64,000 nucleotides of DNA from Neisseria subflava (GTDB taxonomy: Bacteria > Pseudomonadota > Gammaproteobacteria > Burkholderiales > Neisseriaceae): positions 1,860,001 through 1,924,000 of the forward strand of contig NZ_CP073115.1 in the NCBI RefSeq assembly GCF_024205705.1, given 5' to 3'. Position 1 is the first letter of the stretch, and each line of letters begins with the position of its first letter. Made by a program: the position numbers and the translations under genes. The notes under the pieces were generated by a model, which saw only the letters and a program-made list of their open reading frames with translations, was not told the origin of the DNA and did no database searches. Below are positions 18,402-26,907 of the stretch, piece after piece.

Positions 18402-18555
18402 ATCTTTTCACAATTACATAAAACAAATTCGCAACACTCCTTATAAGACAATTTGTCGCCTATCTGAACTCAATATATAATTTAACCATACAAGTCTTTA
18501 TTTTTAAGCATTTTTCATTTTTAAAACATACATTGTCTACATTGGGAGAACCATC

Positions 18556-19038
18556 ATGCCTCATCTAAACTTGGATAAAACGGATTTAAAGATTCTGCAG
18601 GTTTTGCAGGAAAACGGGCGGTTGAGCAATGTTGAGCTTTCTGAAAAAGTGGCGCTCTCCCCTTCTCCCTGCCTGCGCCGTCTCAAACAGCTTGAAGATG
18701 CGGGCATTATTCAAAAATACGCGGCCCAGCTTTCTCCCGTATCTTTGGGCTTGGGCTTGCAGGCTTTTATCCGTGTATCGATTAGCAAAGCAAAAGATGC
18801 GCGTGAGGATTTTTCCGAATCTGTCCGCGCTTGGCCTGAAGTATTGAGCTGCTTTGCGTTAACGGGTGAAACCGACTACCTGCTCCATGCCTTTTTTACC
18901 GATATGAACGCGTTTTCCCATTTTGTTTTGGACACGCTGCTTTCACACCACGGCGTGCAAGATGCGCAATCGAGTTTTGTGTTGAAAGAAATTAAAAACA
19001 CGACCGCTCTGCCTTTGGTTCATTTGGTTCAGGATTAA
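18556..19038 (+). CDS. Lrp/AsnC family transcriptional regulator
   Basis: This 160-residue protein is a feast/famine type regulator. Residues 5-65 form the winged helix-turn-helix: LDKTDLKILQVLQENGR leads into LSNVELSEKVALSPSPCLRRLKQLEDAG, a close match to the AsnC-type DNA-binding signature. Residues 70-150 form the RAM domain that binds amino acids and builds the octamer, with the core ALTGETDYLLHAF. The family senses amino acids such as leucine or methionine, but the ligand cannot be read from sequence. The ATG follows GGGAGA at good spacing. It has its own terminator and no gene in the same operon. Confidence 0.92.
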   Translation: MPHLNLDKTDLKILQVLQENGRLSNVELSEKVALSPSPCLRRLKQLEDAGIIQKYAAQLSPVSLGLGLQAFIRVSISKAKDAREDFSESVRAWPEVLSCFALTGETDYLLHAFFTDMNAFSHFVLDTLLSHHGVQDAQSSFVLKEIKNTTALPLVHLVQD

Positions 19039-19053
19039 TGATTTGAAACTGAT

Positions 19054-19084
19054 AAAGGCCGTCTGTTGTTCAGACGGCCTTTTA
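19054..19084 (+). terminator. Terminator after the Lrp/AsnC gene
   Basis: A hairpin of AAAGGCCGTCTG and CAGACGGCCTTT with a five-base loop is followed by a short T run. The right arm is an exact DUS complement at 19069-19080, while the left copy loses its last two bases. Confidence 0.75.
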
Positions 19085-19155
19085 AATTCCAATGGTTTGC
19101 TTTCACGCCCATACACTTGTATACTTTTTAAGAATAATTCACATAAGCTTTTACT

Positions 19156-19752
19156 ATGACAGACACCACCCATCTCGATACCAATACTGTTTCAGAACAT
19201 ACCAAACAATGGCTGGAAAAAGCCGTTATCGGGCTGAATCTTTGCCCGTTCGCCAAAGCGCCTCACGTTAAAAACCTGGTTCGCATCGTTGTCAGCGAAG
19301 CCCGTCATTTGGACGGTTTCCTTGAAGACTTGGATCGTGAATTGCAGCTTCTGGGCAATACGCCCGCTTCGGAATTGGAAACCACTTTACTGGTTCATCC
19401 TACGCTGTTCCCTGATTTTGAAACCTTCAACCAAATGCTGGAAATTGCGGATGATGCCGTTGTAGAAAACGAATTGGAAGGTATTCTCCAAATTGCGCCG
19501 TTCCATCCCGATTTCCAATTTGAAGGCACAGAAGCCGACGACATCAGCAACTACACCAACCGTTCACCCTACCCGACCTTGCATCTGATTCGTGAAGACA
19601 GTATTGCCAAAGCGGCTGAAGCATTTCCCGACGCCTCGGCAATTTTCGACCGCAATATCGCGCTGCTGGAAAAAATGGGGCACGAGGGCTGGGATAAGTT
19701 AGATATTCCGCGTTGTCCATTTCCACATCACAAGCTGTCTGAAAACAAATAA
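19156..19752 (+). CDS. DUF1415 family protein
   Basis: This 198-residue soluble protein matches the DUF1415 family of proteobacteria, which has no established function. The family hallmark GLNLCPFA is at residues 26-33. Conserved segments follow: LLVHPTLFPDFETFN, GILQIAPFHPDFQFEG, and NYTNRSPYPTLHLIRE. No signal peptide or membrane segment is visible. It is 14 bases from the next gene, so the two are likely co-transcribed. I can describe the family but not the reaction. Confidence 0.85.
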   Translation: MTDTTHLDTNTVSEHTKQWLEKAVIGLNLCPFAKAPHVKNLVRIVVSEARHLDGFLEDLDRELQLLGNTPASELETTLLVHPTLFPDFETFNQMLEIADDAVVENELEGILQIAPFHPDFQFEGTEADDISNYTNRSPYPTLHLIREDSIAKAAEAFPDASAIFDRNIALLEKMGHEGWDKLDIPRCPFPHHKLSENK

Positions 19753-19766
19753 TTGGTGATGGGAAT

Positions 19767-20126
19767 ATGGTTCGCTATTTGTTGATTTTTTGCGGCGCAT
19801 TGTCGCTCGTCTTGGGCATTATCGGCATTTTCCTGCCATTACTGCCGACTACGCCTTTCATTTTATTGACCGCCGCCTGCTGGGCAAAAGCTTCGCCGCG
19901 CTTTCACAATTGGCTCTATCATCACCGCCATTTCGGCCCGATCATACAAAACTGGGAAAATAACGGATCCGTTCCACGCAAGGCAAAGTTTTTCGCTATC
20001 GGCATGATGGCCCTTTCTTGCCTGTTTATGTTTTGGCAATTTCCAGAACGCTGGTGGATTGGTGCCGTATCATCAGTCTTCTGTAGCTGCGTGGCTGTGT
20101 GGATGTGGTTACGGCCGGAGGCATAA
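19767..20126 (+). CDS. DUF454 (YbaN) inner-membrane protein
   Basis: This 119-residue protein belongs to DUF454, small inner-membrane proteins like E. coli YbaN. The start has the family pattern: a first helix with GIFLPLLPTTPFILL, then AACWAKASPRFHNWLYHHRHFGPIIQNW, then two more hydrophobic stretches ending in WMWLRPEA. Function is unknown. It follows the DUF1415 gene by 14 bases and shares its terminator. Confidence 0.85.
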   Translation: MVRYLLIFCGALSLVLGIIGIFLPLLPTTPFILLTAACWAKASPRFHNWLYHHRHFGPIIQNWENNGSVPRKAKFFAIGMMALSCLFMFWQFPERWWIGAVSSVFCSCVAVWMWLRPEA

Positions 20127-20130
20127 AATA

Positions 20131-20164
20131 AAGCAGGTGGGCATTTTCGCTTACCTGTTTTTTA
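20131..20164 (+). terminator. Rho-independent terminator after the DUF454 gene
   Basis: AAGCAGGT and ACCTGTTT pair around a 14-base loop and are followed by a run of T residues. It starts four bases after the stop codon. Confidence 0.6.
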
Positions 20165-20567
20165 TTTTCATATCCAATTTTTCCATGAAAACAATCAGTA
20201 AGAACTAAAACACCTTATTTCATCCTCATTTTTCAGACGGCCTCCATTTATTCAATCAAATGTAAATTTTAGCTAAAATTAATCTAAAGTGTTTTTTTGA
20301 TAGGATTATTATTAAAAATTCAAACCCCTGTTTCAAAAACACTTTTCTACCACTTTCGACTACTTCCCTCTCTTTTATTTCTTTATTTGTATCAACATTT
20401 CTTTTGATTCCAATATTCTAAACCGTCCCTTAACACTTGCTTTGCGTTATACTTTCCCCTGACACAACCGCGCAGTTCGTCTGGATATTTCAGACGGCCT
20501 GAATATTTCACCGCCGTGCTCTCTCAACGAAGTTCATCACGGCGCCACAGAATAAAAAGGAAATACT
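20165..20567. other. Intergenic region before the antiporter gene
   Basis: There is no gene here. It is AT-rich, with single AG-DUS copies in the reverse orientation at 20232-20243 and 20489-20500. A TATACT at about 20451 may be a -10 element for the antiporter, but no matching -35 sits at the right distance. Confidence 0.5.
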
Positions 20568-21986
20568 ATGCGCTATCTCTCATTTTTACTGCTTCTTGCC
20601 GCCTTTCCTGCTGCGGCATCCGATTTTGACGGCTCATCCGCAAGCCTGCTTTGGGGTCTGCCGTTTGCACTGATTCTCTTGTCCATTGCACTCGGACCTC
20701 TGTTTTTCTCCCGTATTTGGCACCATCACTTCGGCAAAATTACAGCGTTTTGGACACTGCTGTTTTTAACGCCGTTTATCCTAACCTTTGGTTTCGGTGC
20801 CGGCGTACATACCGTTGCCCATGCGTTGGTTGAAGAATATATTCCCTTTATCCTGCTGCTTTTGGCGCTATATACCATTTCAGGCGGTATTTTTGTTAGC
20901 GGCGATTTGCACGGCTCGCCCAAATTGAACACAATCCTGTTGGCAGTCGGCACGGCTTTGTCTTCCATCATGGGCACGACAGGCGCGGCGATGTTGATGA
21001 TTCGTCCACTTTTGAAAGCCAACCATAAACGCCACTACCGCGTTCACATCGTGATTTTCTTCATTTTCTTGGTAGCGAATATCGGCGGCGGTTTGACTCC
21101 TTTAGGCGATCCTCCGTTGTTTTTGGGTTTCCTGAAAGGCGTAGATTTCATGTGGACGGTCAAACACATGCTGATGCCTGTATTGATCAGTTCTGTGGTT
21201 TTGCTGGCCGTTTTCTACATCATCGACAGCCGACACTTCAACCGTGAACAAAGCGAGCACCTTGCTCCTGCTCCTTCCGATAAAGAAGAAAAAGTCAAAA
21301 TTTACGGCAAATGGAATTTTCTGTTACTGGCCGGTGTAGTCGGCGCGGTTTTGCTGTCCGGTTTGTGGAAACCAAATCATCCGGGCTTTGAAATCTTGGG
21401 CAGCCATTATGCCTTGCAAAACCTGATGCGCGATGGCATTTTGCTGGCTTTGACCGCCATATCTTGGATTATTACGCCCAAACAGGTACGCGCAGGCAAT
21501 GAGTTCAACTTTGAGCCGATTGCCGAAGTGGGCAAACTGTTTTTGGGTATTTTCATTACCATTTCGCCTGTTTTAGCGATTTTGAAAGCCGGCGAAACAG
21601 GCGCATTGGCTTCCGTTGTTTCTTTGGTTCACGACGCGGCAGGCAATCCGATTAATGTGATGTATTTCTGGATGAGTGGCATTTTGTCAGCATTCTTGGA
21701 TAACGCGCCGACTTATTTGGTGTTCTTCAATATGGCAGGGGGCGATGCCCAAGCTTTGATGACAGGCCATCTGTTCCATTCGCTGTTGGCAGTATCCATG
21801 GGTTCCGTATTTATGGGTGCGCTCACTTATATCGGTAATGCGCCGAACTTCATGGTCAAAGCCATTGCCGAGCAGCGCGGCGTACCGATGCCTTCCTTCT
21901 TCGGCTATATGGCATGGTCGGTGATTGTATTGGTACCGCTGTTTGCCCTGCATACGATGATTTTCTTCGTTTGGCAGCTCTTTTAA
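20568..21986 (+). CDS. Na+/H+ antiporter, NhaD-like (ion transporter superfamily)
   Basis: This 472-residue polytopic protein resembles the NhaD-type sodium:proton antiporters of the ion transporter superfamily. It has about 12 hydrophobic segments. Family-typical stretches are the GGIFVSGDLHGSP motif, the GTTGAAMLMIRPLL segment, GGGLTPLGDPPLFLGFLKGV, and the late LDNAPTYLVFFNMA and GALTYIGNAPNFMVKA. The N-terminus MRYLSFLLLLAAFPAAAS looks like an extra leader helix. AAGGAAA lies just before the ATG. It stands directly before the Na+-pumping NQR operon, which supports a role in sodium cycling; substrate specificity is inferred, not shown. Confidence 0.85.
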   Translation: MRYLSFLLLLAAFPAAASDFDGSSASLLWGLPFALILLSIALGPLFFSRIWHHHFGKITAFWTLLFLTPFILTFGFGAGVHTVAHALVEEYIPFILLLLALYTISGGIFVSGDLHGSPKLNTILLAVGTALSSIMGTTGAAMLMIRPLLKANHKRHYRVHIVIFFIFLVANIGGGLTPLGDPPLFLGFLKGVDFMWTVKHMLMPVLISSVVLLAVFYIIDSRHFNREQSEHLAPAPSDKEEKVKIYGKWNFLLLAGVVGAVLLSGLWKPNHPGFEILGSHYALQNLMRDGILLALTAISWIITPKQVRAGNEFNFEPIAEVGKLFLGIFITISPVLAILKAGETGALASVVSLVHDAAGNPINVMYFWMSGILSAFLDNAPTYLVFFNMAGGDAQALMTGHLFHSLLAVSMGSVFMGALTYIGNAPNFMVKAIAEQRGVPMPSFFGYMAWSVIVLVPLFALHTMIFFVWQLF

Positions 21987-21992
21987 ACTTAG

Positions 21993-22020
21993 AGGCCGTC
22001 TGAAACTCAGATGGCCTTTT
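21993..22020 (+). terminator. DUS hairpin after the antiporter gene
   Basis: AG-DUS at 21993-22004 pairs with CAGATGGCCT, a degenerate complement, followed by four T residues. It is six bases past the stop codon. Confidence 0.6.
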
Positions 22021-22141
22021 ATTTTCAGCTATATCATCAAACATAGCGTTTAAATATCAATCAGTTAAAAATTATTTCTCTTAACACTCGATTACATACT
22101 CCTACTTTTTTCCCACTTTTCCCGTAAAAATAAGCGTAAAA

Positions 22142-22172
22142 CTGACATAAAGCAGCCTATACCTGATAAAAT
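22142..22172 (+). promoter_or_regulatory. Possible nqr operon promoter
   Basis: CTGACA at 22142 and TAAAAT at 22167 are separated by 19 bases, which is longer than optimal. It is the best pair I see in the 337-base gap before nqrA. The rest of that gap is AT-rich and carries an AT-form DUS at 22262-22273. Confidence 0.35.
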
Positions 22173-22261
22173 CTAAAGCCTTGTTGTTTGCGTTTATTCG
22201 TTGTTTTTATAGCAAACCTCTGCTTTTTCCAGACGGCCCATCCTTTGTTTCAAAGCATTAC

Positions 22262-22273
22262 ATGCCGTCTGAA
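22262..22273 (+). repeat. AT-form DNA uptake sequence
   Basis: Exact ATGCCGTCTGAA upstream of nqrA. It is one of very few AT-form copies in a window dominated by the AG form. Confidence 0.9.
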
Positions 22274-22323
22274 AAAACAATCCGACATCCGAATCTCAAC
22301 CCACCAAAAAGTAACGCATCCTT

Positions 22324-23667
22324 ATGATTAAGATAAAAAAAGGCTTAGACCTGCCTATCGCAGGCAGACCGGAGCAAGTCATTTATGACGGCCCGGCCAT
22401 TACCGAAGTCGCGTTGCTTGGCGAAGAATATGTCGGCATGCGCCCCTCGATGAAAATCAAGGAAGGCGAAGCCGTCAAAAAAGGCCAAGTGCTGTTTGAA
22501 GACAAAAAGAATCCGGGCGTAGTATTTACTGCTCCGGCTTCAGGCAAAATCGCCGCTATTCACCGTGGCGAAAAGCGCGTACTTCAGTCAGTCGTGATTG
22601 CCGTTGAAGGCAACGACGAAATCGAGTTCGAACGCTACGCACCTGAAGCGCTGGCAAAATTGAGCAGCGAAGAAGTACGCCGCAACCTGATCCAATCCGG
22701 TTTGTGGACTGCGCTGCGCACCCGTCCGTTCAGCAAAATTCCTGCCGTTGATGCCGAACCGTTCGCCATCTTCGTCAATGCGATGGACACCAATCCGCTG
22801 GCTGCCGATCCTACGGTCATCATCAAAGAAGCCGCCGAAGACTTCAAACGCGGCCTGCTGGTATTGAGCCGCCTGACCGAACGTAAAATCCATGTATGTA
22901 AAGCAGCAGGCGCAGACGTGCCGTCTGAAAACGCTGCCAACATCGAAACACATGAATTTGGCGGTCCGCATCCTGCCGGTTTGAGTGGCACGCACATTCA
23001 TTTCATCGAGCCAGTCGGTGCGAACAAAACCGTTTGGACCATCAATTATCAAGATGTGATTGCCATTGGCCGTTTGTTTGCAACAGGCCGTCTGAACACC
23101 GAGCGCGTGATTGCCTTGGGTGGCTCTCAAGTCAACAAACCACGCCTCTTGCGTACCGTTTTGGGTGCGAAAGTATCGCAAATTACTGCGGGCGAATTAG
23201 TTGATGCAGACAACCGCGTGATTTCCGGCTCGGTATTGAACGGCGCGATTGCACAAGGCGCGCACGATTACCTCGGCCGCTACCACAATCAGATTTCGGT
23301 TATCGAAGAAGGCCGCAGCAAAGAGCTGTTCGGCTGGGTTGCGCCGCAGCCGGACAAATACTCCATCACGCGCACAACCCTCGGCCATTTCCTGAAAAAC
23401 AAACTCTTCAAGTTCAACACAGCCGTCAACGGCGGCGACCGCGCCATGGTACCGATCGGCACTTACGAACGCGTGATGCCCTTGGACATCCTGCCTACCC
23501 TGCTCTTGCGCGATTTAATCGTCGGCGATACCGACAGCGCTCAGGCATTGGGTTGCTTGGAATTGGACGAAGAAGACCTCGCTTTGTGCAGCTTCGTCTG
23601 CCCGGGCAAATACGAATACGGCCCGCTGTTGCGCAAGGTGCTGGAAACCATTGAGAAGGAAGGCTGA
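22324..23667 (+). CDS. nqrA: Na+-translocating NADH:quinone reductase subunit A
   Basis: NqrA is the soluble cytoplasmic subunit of Na+-NQR. The protein has 447 residues, the normal family length. The N-terminal part (MIKIKKGLDLPIAGRP, then GEAVKKGQVLFEDKKNPGVVFTAPASGKI) is the biotinyl/lipoyl-like domain. A Rnf/NqrA core follows, with ALGGSQVNKPRLLRTVLGA and the C-terminal SFVCPGKYEYGPLLRKVL. It is the first gene of the six-gene operon, with the nqrB ATG two bases after its stop codon. Confidence 0.96.
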   Translation: MIKIKKGLDLPIAGRPEQVIYDGPAITEVALLGEEYVGMRPSMKIKEGEAVKKGQVLFEDKKNPGVVFTAPASGKIAAIHRGEKRVLQSVVIAVEGNDEIEFERYAPEALAKLSSEEVRRNLIQSGLWTALRTRPFSKIPAVDAEPFAIFVNAMDTNPLAADPTVIIKEAAEDFKRGLLVLSRLTERKIHVCKAAGADVPSENAANIETHEFGGPHPAGLSGTHIHFIEPVGANKTVWTINYQDVIAIGRLFATGRLNTERVIALGGSQVNKPRLLRTVLGAKVSQITAGELVDADNRVISGSVLNGAIAQGAHDYLGRYHNQISVIEEGRSKELFGWVAPQPDKYSITRTTLGHFLKNKLFKFNTAVNGGDRAMVPIGTYERVMPLDILPTLLLRDLIVGDTDSAQALGCLELDEEDLALCSFVCPGKYEYGPLLRKVLETIEKEG

Positions 23668-23669
23668 TT

Positions 23670-24902
23670 ATGGGCTTGAAACATTTTCTTGAAAAAATCG
23701 AACCGCACTTCCTGCCGGGCGGCAAACATGAAAAATGGTATGCCCTCTACGAAGCTGCGGCGACGATTTTCTATACATCCGGCGCGGTAACGCGCAAAGC
23801 GGCCCACGTCCGCGATGCGCTCGACTCCAAGCGCATGATGATTTTGGTGTGGCTGGCTTTGTTCCCCGCCATGTTCTACGGTATGTACAACGTCGGCGCG
23901 CAGGCATTCGGTGCGTTAACGCCCGATTTGTTGCAACAAAATATCGCCAACGACTGGCATTACGCCCTTGCCAACGCTTTGGGCATCAATATGTCGTCTG
24001 AAGCGGGCGTGCTGGGCAAAATGCTGTTCGGCGCGATTTTCTTCCTGCCGATTTACGCGACTGTATTTATTGTGGGCGGCTTCTGGGAAGTCTTGTTCGC
24101 CACTGTACGCAAACACGAAATCAACGAAGGTTTCTTCGTAACTTCGATTCTGTTTGCTTTGATCGTTCCCCCTACCCTGCCTTTGTGGCAAGCGGCTTTG
24201 GGTATTTCTTTCGGCGTTGTGGTTGCAAAAGAAGTATTCGGCGGTACAGGTAAAAACTTCATGAACCCTGCTCTTGCAGGCCGTGCGTTCCTGTTCTTTG
24301 CCTACCCTGCCAACATTACCGGCGATACCATTTGGACTGCGGTTGACGGCTATTCCGGTGCCACTGCTTTGGCGCAATGGGCGGCACACGGTGCAGACGG
24401 CCTGAAAAATGCTGTAACCGGTCAAAACATCTCTTGGATGGATGCGTTTATCGGTAATGTGCCCGGCTCAATCGGCGAAGTATCCACTTTGGCGCTCTTA
24501 ATCGGCGGCGCGTTTATCGTGTTCACCCGTATTGCCTCATGGCGCATTATTGCCGGCGTGATGATCGGTATGATTGCCATGTCTTCGCTGTTTAACTTCA
24601 TCGGTTCGGACACCAACGCCATGTTCTCCATGCCTTGGTACTGGCACTTGGTGGTAGGCGGCTTCGCCATCGGTATGCTGTTTATGGCGACCGACCCTGT
24701 TTCCGCTTCCTTTACTAATGTCGGCAAATGGTGGTACGGCGCACTTATCGGTGTGATGTGCGTATTGATCCGCGTGGTCAACCCTGCTTACCCCGAAGGC
24801 ATGATGTTGGCGATTCTGTTTGCCAACCTGTTTGCCCCGATTTTCGACTATTTCGTCGCACAAGCGAACATCAAACGCAGAAAGGCGCGCAGCAATGGCT
24901 AA
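23670..24902 (+). CDS. nqrB: Na+-translocating NADH:quinone reductase subunit B
   Basis: NqrB is a large integral membrane subunit of the pump, with about ten membrane helices, and carries covalently bound FMN and riboflavin. The FMN attachment site DGYSGAT is visible, with Thr232 as the acceptor for ApbE-catalysed flavinylation. GGTGKNFMNPALAGRAFLFFAYP and FMATDPVSASFT are conserved loops. The protein is 410 residues. AAGGAAGG precedes the ATG. The 3' end overlaps nqrC by eight bases, suggesting coupled translation. Confidence 0.96.
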   Translation: MGLKHFLEKIEPHFLPGGKHEKWYALYEAAATIFYTSGAVTRKAAHVRDALDSKRMMILVWLALFPAMFYGMYNVGAQAFGALTPDLLQQNIANDWHYALANALGINMSSEAGVLGKMLFGAIFFLPIYATVFIVGGFWEVLFATVRKHEINEGFFVTSILFALIVPPTLPLWQAALGISFGVVVAKEVFGGTGKNFMNPALAGRAFLFFAYPANITGDTIWTAVDGYSGATALAQWAAHGADGLKNAVTGQNISWMDAFIGNVPGSIGEVSTLALLIGGAFIVFTRIASWRIIAGVMIGMIAMSSLFNFIGSDTNAMFSMPWYWHLVVGGFAIGMLFMATDPVSASFTNVGKWWYGALIGVMCVLIRVVNPAYPEGMMLAILFANLFAPIFDYFVAQANIKRRKARSNG

Positions 24903-25671
24903 GAAATTCGATAAAGACAGCTTCAGCGGCACGCTGATTGTGGTATTGGTTGTCAGCCTGATTTGTTCCATCATCGTTGCTGGTGCGGTCGTCGGCTTGA
25001 AACCAATCCAAGAGAAACAAAAACTCCAAGACAAACAAGGCTATATCTTGAGCGTAGCCGGTTTGATGGATAAAAATACCGACATCAGCAAAACCTTTGC
25101 CGAGCGTATCGAGCAACGTGTCGTGGACTTGGCAACCGGCGAATACGTCGCCGATGCGCCTAAAGACTTCAGCGCACGTGTTGCCGGCAAAGACCCTGCC
25201 CAAAGCATCCAAATCAAACCTGAAGACGATTTAGCAGGCATCAAAAGCCGTGCTAAATACACTGAGGTTTACTTGGTAAAAGGCGAAGACGGCAAAGTCA
25301 GCCAAATCATCCTGCCTATGCACGGCAACGGTTTGTGGTCTGTCATGTACGGTTTTGTCGCCATTCAACCTGACGGCAACACCATCAACGGCATTACCTA
25401 TTACGACCAAGGCGAAACCCCGGGCTTGGGCGGCGAAATCGGCAACCCTCTGTGGCAACAAAAATTCGTCGGCAAAAAACTGTTTGACGAACAAGGCAAA
25501 TTTGCCCTGCACGTCGGCAAAGGCGCAAGCTCAGACAAAGAACACGGCGTAGATGCCCTCTCCGGCGCATCGCTGACGTCTAAAGGTGTGCAAGGTTCGT
25601 TCGACTACTGGTTCGGCGAAAACGGCTATATCCCCTACCTGAACAAATTGAAATCAGCAGGAGCACAATAA
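24895..25671 (+). CDS. nqrC: Na+-translocating NADH:quinone reductase subunit C
   Basis: NqrC has one N-terminal membrane helix (residues about 13-33) and a periplasmic FMN-binding domain. The flavinylation motif is SGASLTS, with acceptor Thr228. PGLGGEIGNPLWQQKFVGK is the other typical FMN-domain segment. I chose the ATG at 24895 (MAKKFDKDSFSG) over the longer frame because homology starts there and it overlaps the nqrB end by eight bases. The protein is 258 residues. Its stop TAA shares a base with the nqrD ATG. Confidence 0.95.
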   Translation: MAKKFDKDSFSGTLIVVLVVSLICSIIVAGAVVGLKPIQEKQKLQDKQGYILSVAGLMDKNTDISKTFAERIEQRVVDLATGEYVADAPKDFSARVAGKDPAQSIQIKPEDDLAGIKSRAKYTEVYLVKGEDGKVSQIILPMHGNGLWSVMYGFVAIQPDGNTINGITYYDQGETPGLGGEIGNPLWQQKFVGKKLFDEQGKFALHVGKGASSDKEHGVDALSGASLTSKGVQGSFDYWFGENGYIPYLNKLKSAGAQ

Positions 25672-26297
25672 TGGCTGACATGAAACGCTTGAAACATTTG
25701 ATGTTTTCACCCTTTATCGACAACAACCCGATTGCCTTGCAGGTTTTGGGTATTTGTTCGGCTTTGGCGGTTACCACCAAACTTCAGACGGCCATCGTAA
25801 TGGGTATTTCCGTAGCTTTGGTAACCGGTTTTTCCAGCTTCTTCATCTCGCTAGTACGCAACTACATCCCCAACAGCATCCGTATTATCGTGCAAATGGC
25901 GATTGTTGCTTCCTTGGTAACGCTGGTTGACCAACTGCTTCAAGCCTTTGCTTATGAGCTGTCCAAACAGCTGTCCGTATTCGTCGGCCTGATTATTACC
26001 AACTGTATCGTGATGGGCCGTGCCGAAGCATTCGCCATGAAAGAGCCTCCTTTGGAGAGCTTGGTTGACGGTATCGGCAACGGCGCAGGTTACGGCATGA
26101 TGTTGATCATCATCGCCACCATCCGCGAACTGATCGGCTCTGGCAAGCTCTTTGGCTACACCATTTTCCAAACCGTACAAGATGGCGGCTGGTATCAAAC
26201 CAACGGCTTGTTCCTGCTCGCCCCTAGCGCGTTCTTCATCATCGGCTTCTTGGTATGGGGTCTGCGCACTTGGAAACCTGAACAGGCGGAGAAATAA
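25671..26297 (+). CDS. nqrD: Na+-translocating NADH:quinone reductase subunit D
   Basis: NqrD is a six-helix membrane subunit of the pump and, with NqrE, holds the membrane iron centre. The 208-residue protein shows the family opening LMFSPFIDNNPIALQVLGICSALAVTT and the central IITNCIVMGRAEAFA with its conserved Cys. AGGAG lies ten bases before the ATG. The stop is three bases before nqrE. Confidence 0.96.
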   Translation: MADMKRLKHLMFSPFIDNNPIALQVLGICSALAVTTKLQTAIVMGISVALVTGFSSFFISLVRNYIPNSIRIIVQMAIVASLVTLVDQLLQAFAYELSKQLSVFVGLIITNCIVMGRAEAFAMKEPPLESLVDGIGNGAGYGMMLIIIATIRELIGSGKLFGYTIFQTVQDGGWYQTNGLFLLAPSAFFIIGFLVWGLRTWKPEQAEK

Positions 26298-26300
26298 CAC

Positions 26301-26894
26301 ATGGAACATTACTTAAGCCTCTTTGTAAAATCCGTCTTTCTGGAAAACATGGCACTTTCCTTCTTCTTGGGGATGTGTACGTTTTTGGCGGTATCTAAAA
26401 AAGTATCCACTGCATTCGGTTTGGGCGTGGCTGTAACTTTCGTACTCGGCCTGTCCGTCCCAGCCAACCAACTTGTTTACTCGCTGTTGAAAGACGGCGC
26501 GCTGGTTGAAGGCGTGGACCTGACCTTCCTGAAATTCATCACCTTCATCGGTGTGATTGCCGCTTTGGTGCAGATTTTGGAAATGTTCTTGGACAAATTC
26601 GTCCCTGCCCTCTACAACGCATTGGGTATCTACCTGCCTCTGATTACCGTAAACTGCGCGATTTTCGGTGCCGTATCGTTTATGGCGCAACGCGAATACA
26701 ACTTCGGCGAGTCCGTTGTATATGGTTTCGGTGCAGGTTTGGGCTGGCTTTTGGCTATTGTCGCTTTGGCGGGCATTACCGAAAAAATGAAATATTCGGA
26801 CGTCCCTAAAGGTCTCAAAGGCTTGGGCATTACCTTTATCGCCGCTGGCCTGATGGCAATGGCGTTTATGTCGTTCTCCGGCATCCAGTTATAA
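26301..26894 (+). CDS. nqrE: Na+-translocating NADH:quinone reductase subunit E
   Basis: NqrE is the partner of NqrD, with six helices in inverted topology. The 197-residue protein carries MALSFFLGMCTFLAVSKK near the N-terminus and LPLITVNCAIFGAVSFMAQRE in the middle; the Cys residues in these two helices are the counterparts of those that bind iron between NqrD and NqrE. The gene is tightly spaced within the operon. Confidence 0.96.
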   Translation: MEHYLSLFVKSVFLENMALSFFLGMCTFLAVSKKVSTAFGLGVAVTFVLGLSVPANQLVYSLLKDGALVEGVDLTFLKFITFIGVIAALVQILEMFLDKFVPALYNALGIYLPLITVNCAIFGAVSFMAQREYNFGESVVYGFGAGLGWLLAIVALAGITEKMKYSDVPKGLKGLGITFIAAGLMAMAFMSFSGIQL

Positions 26895-26907
26895 GAAAGG
26901 AATCGGC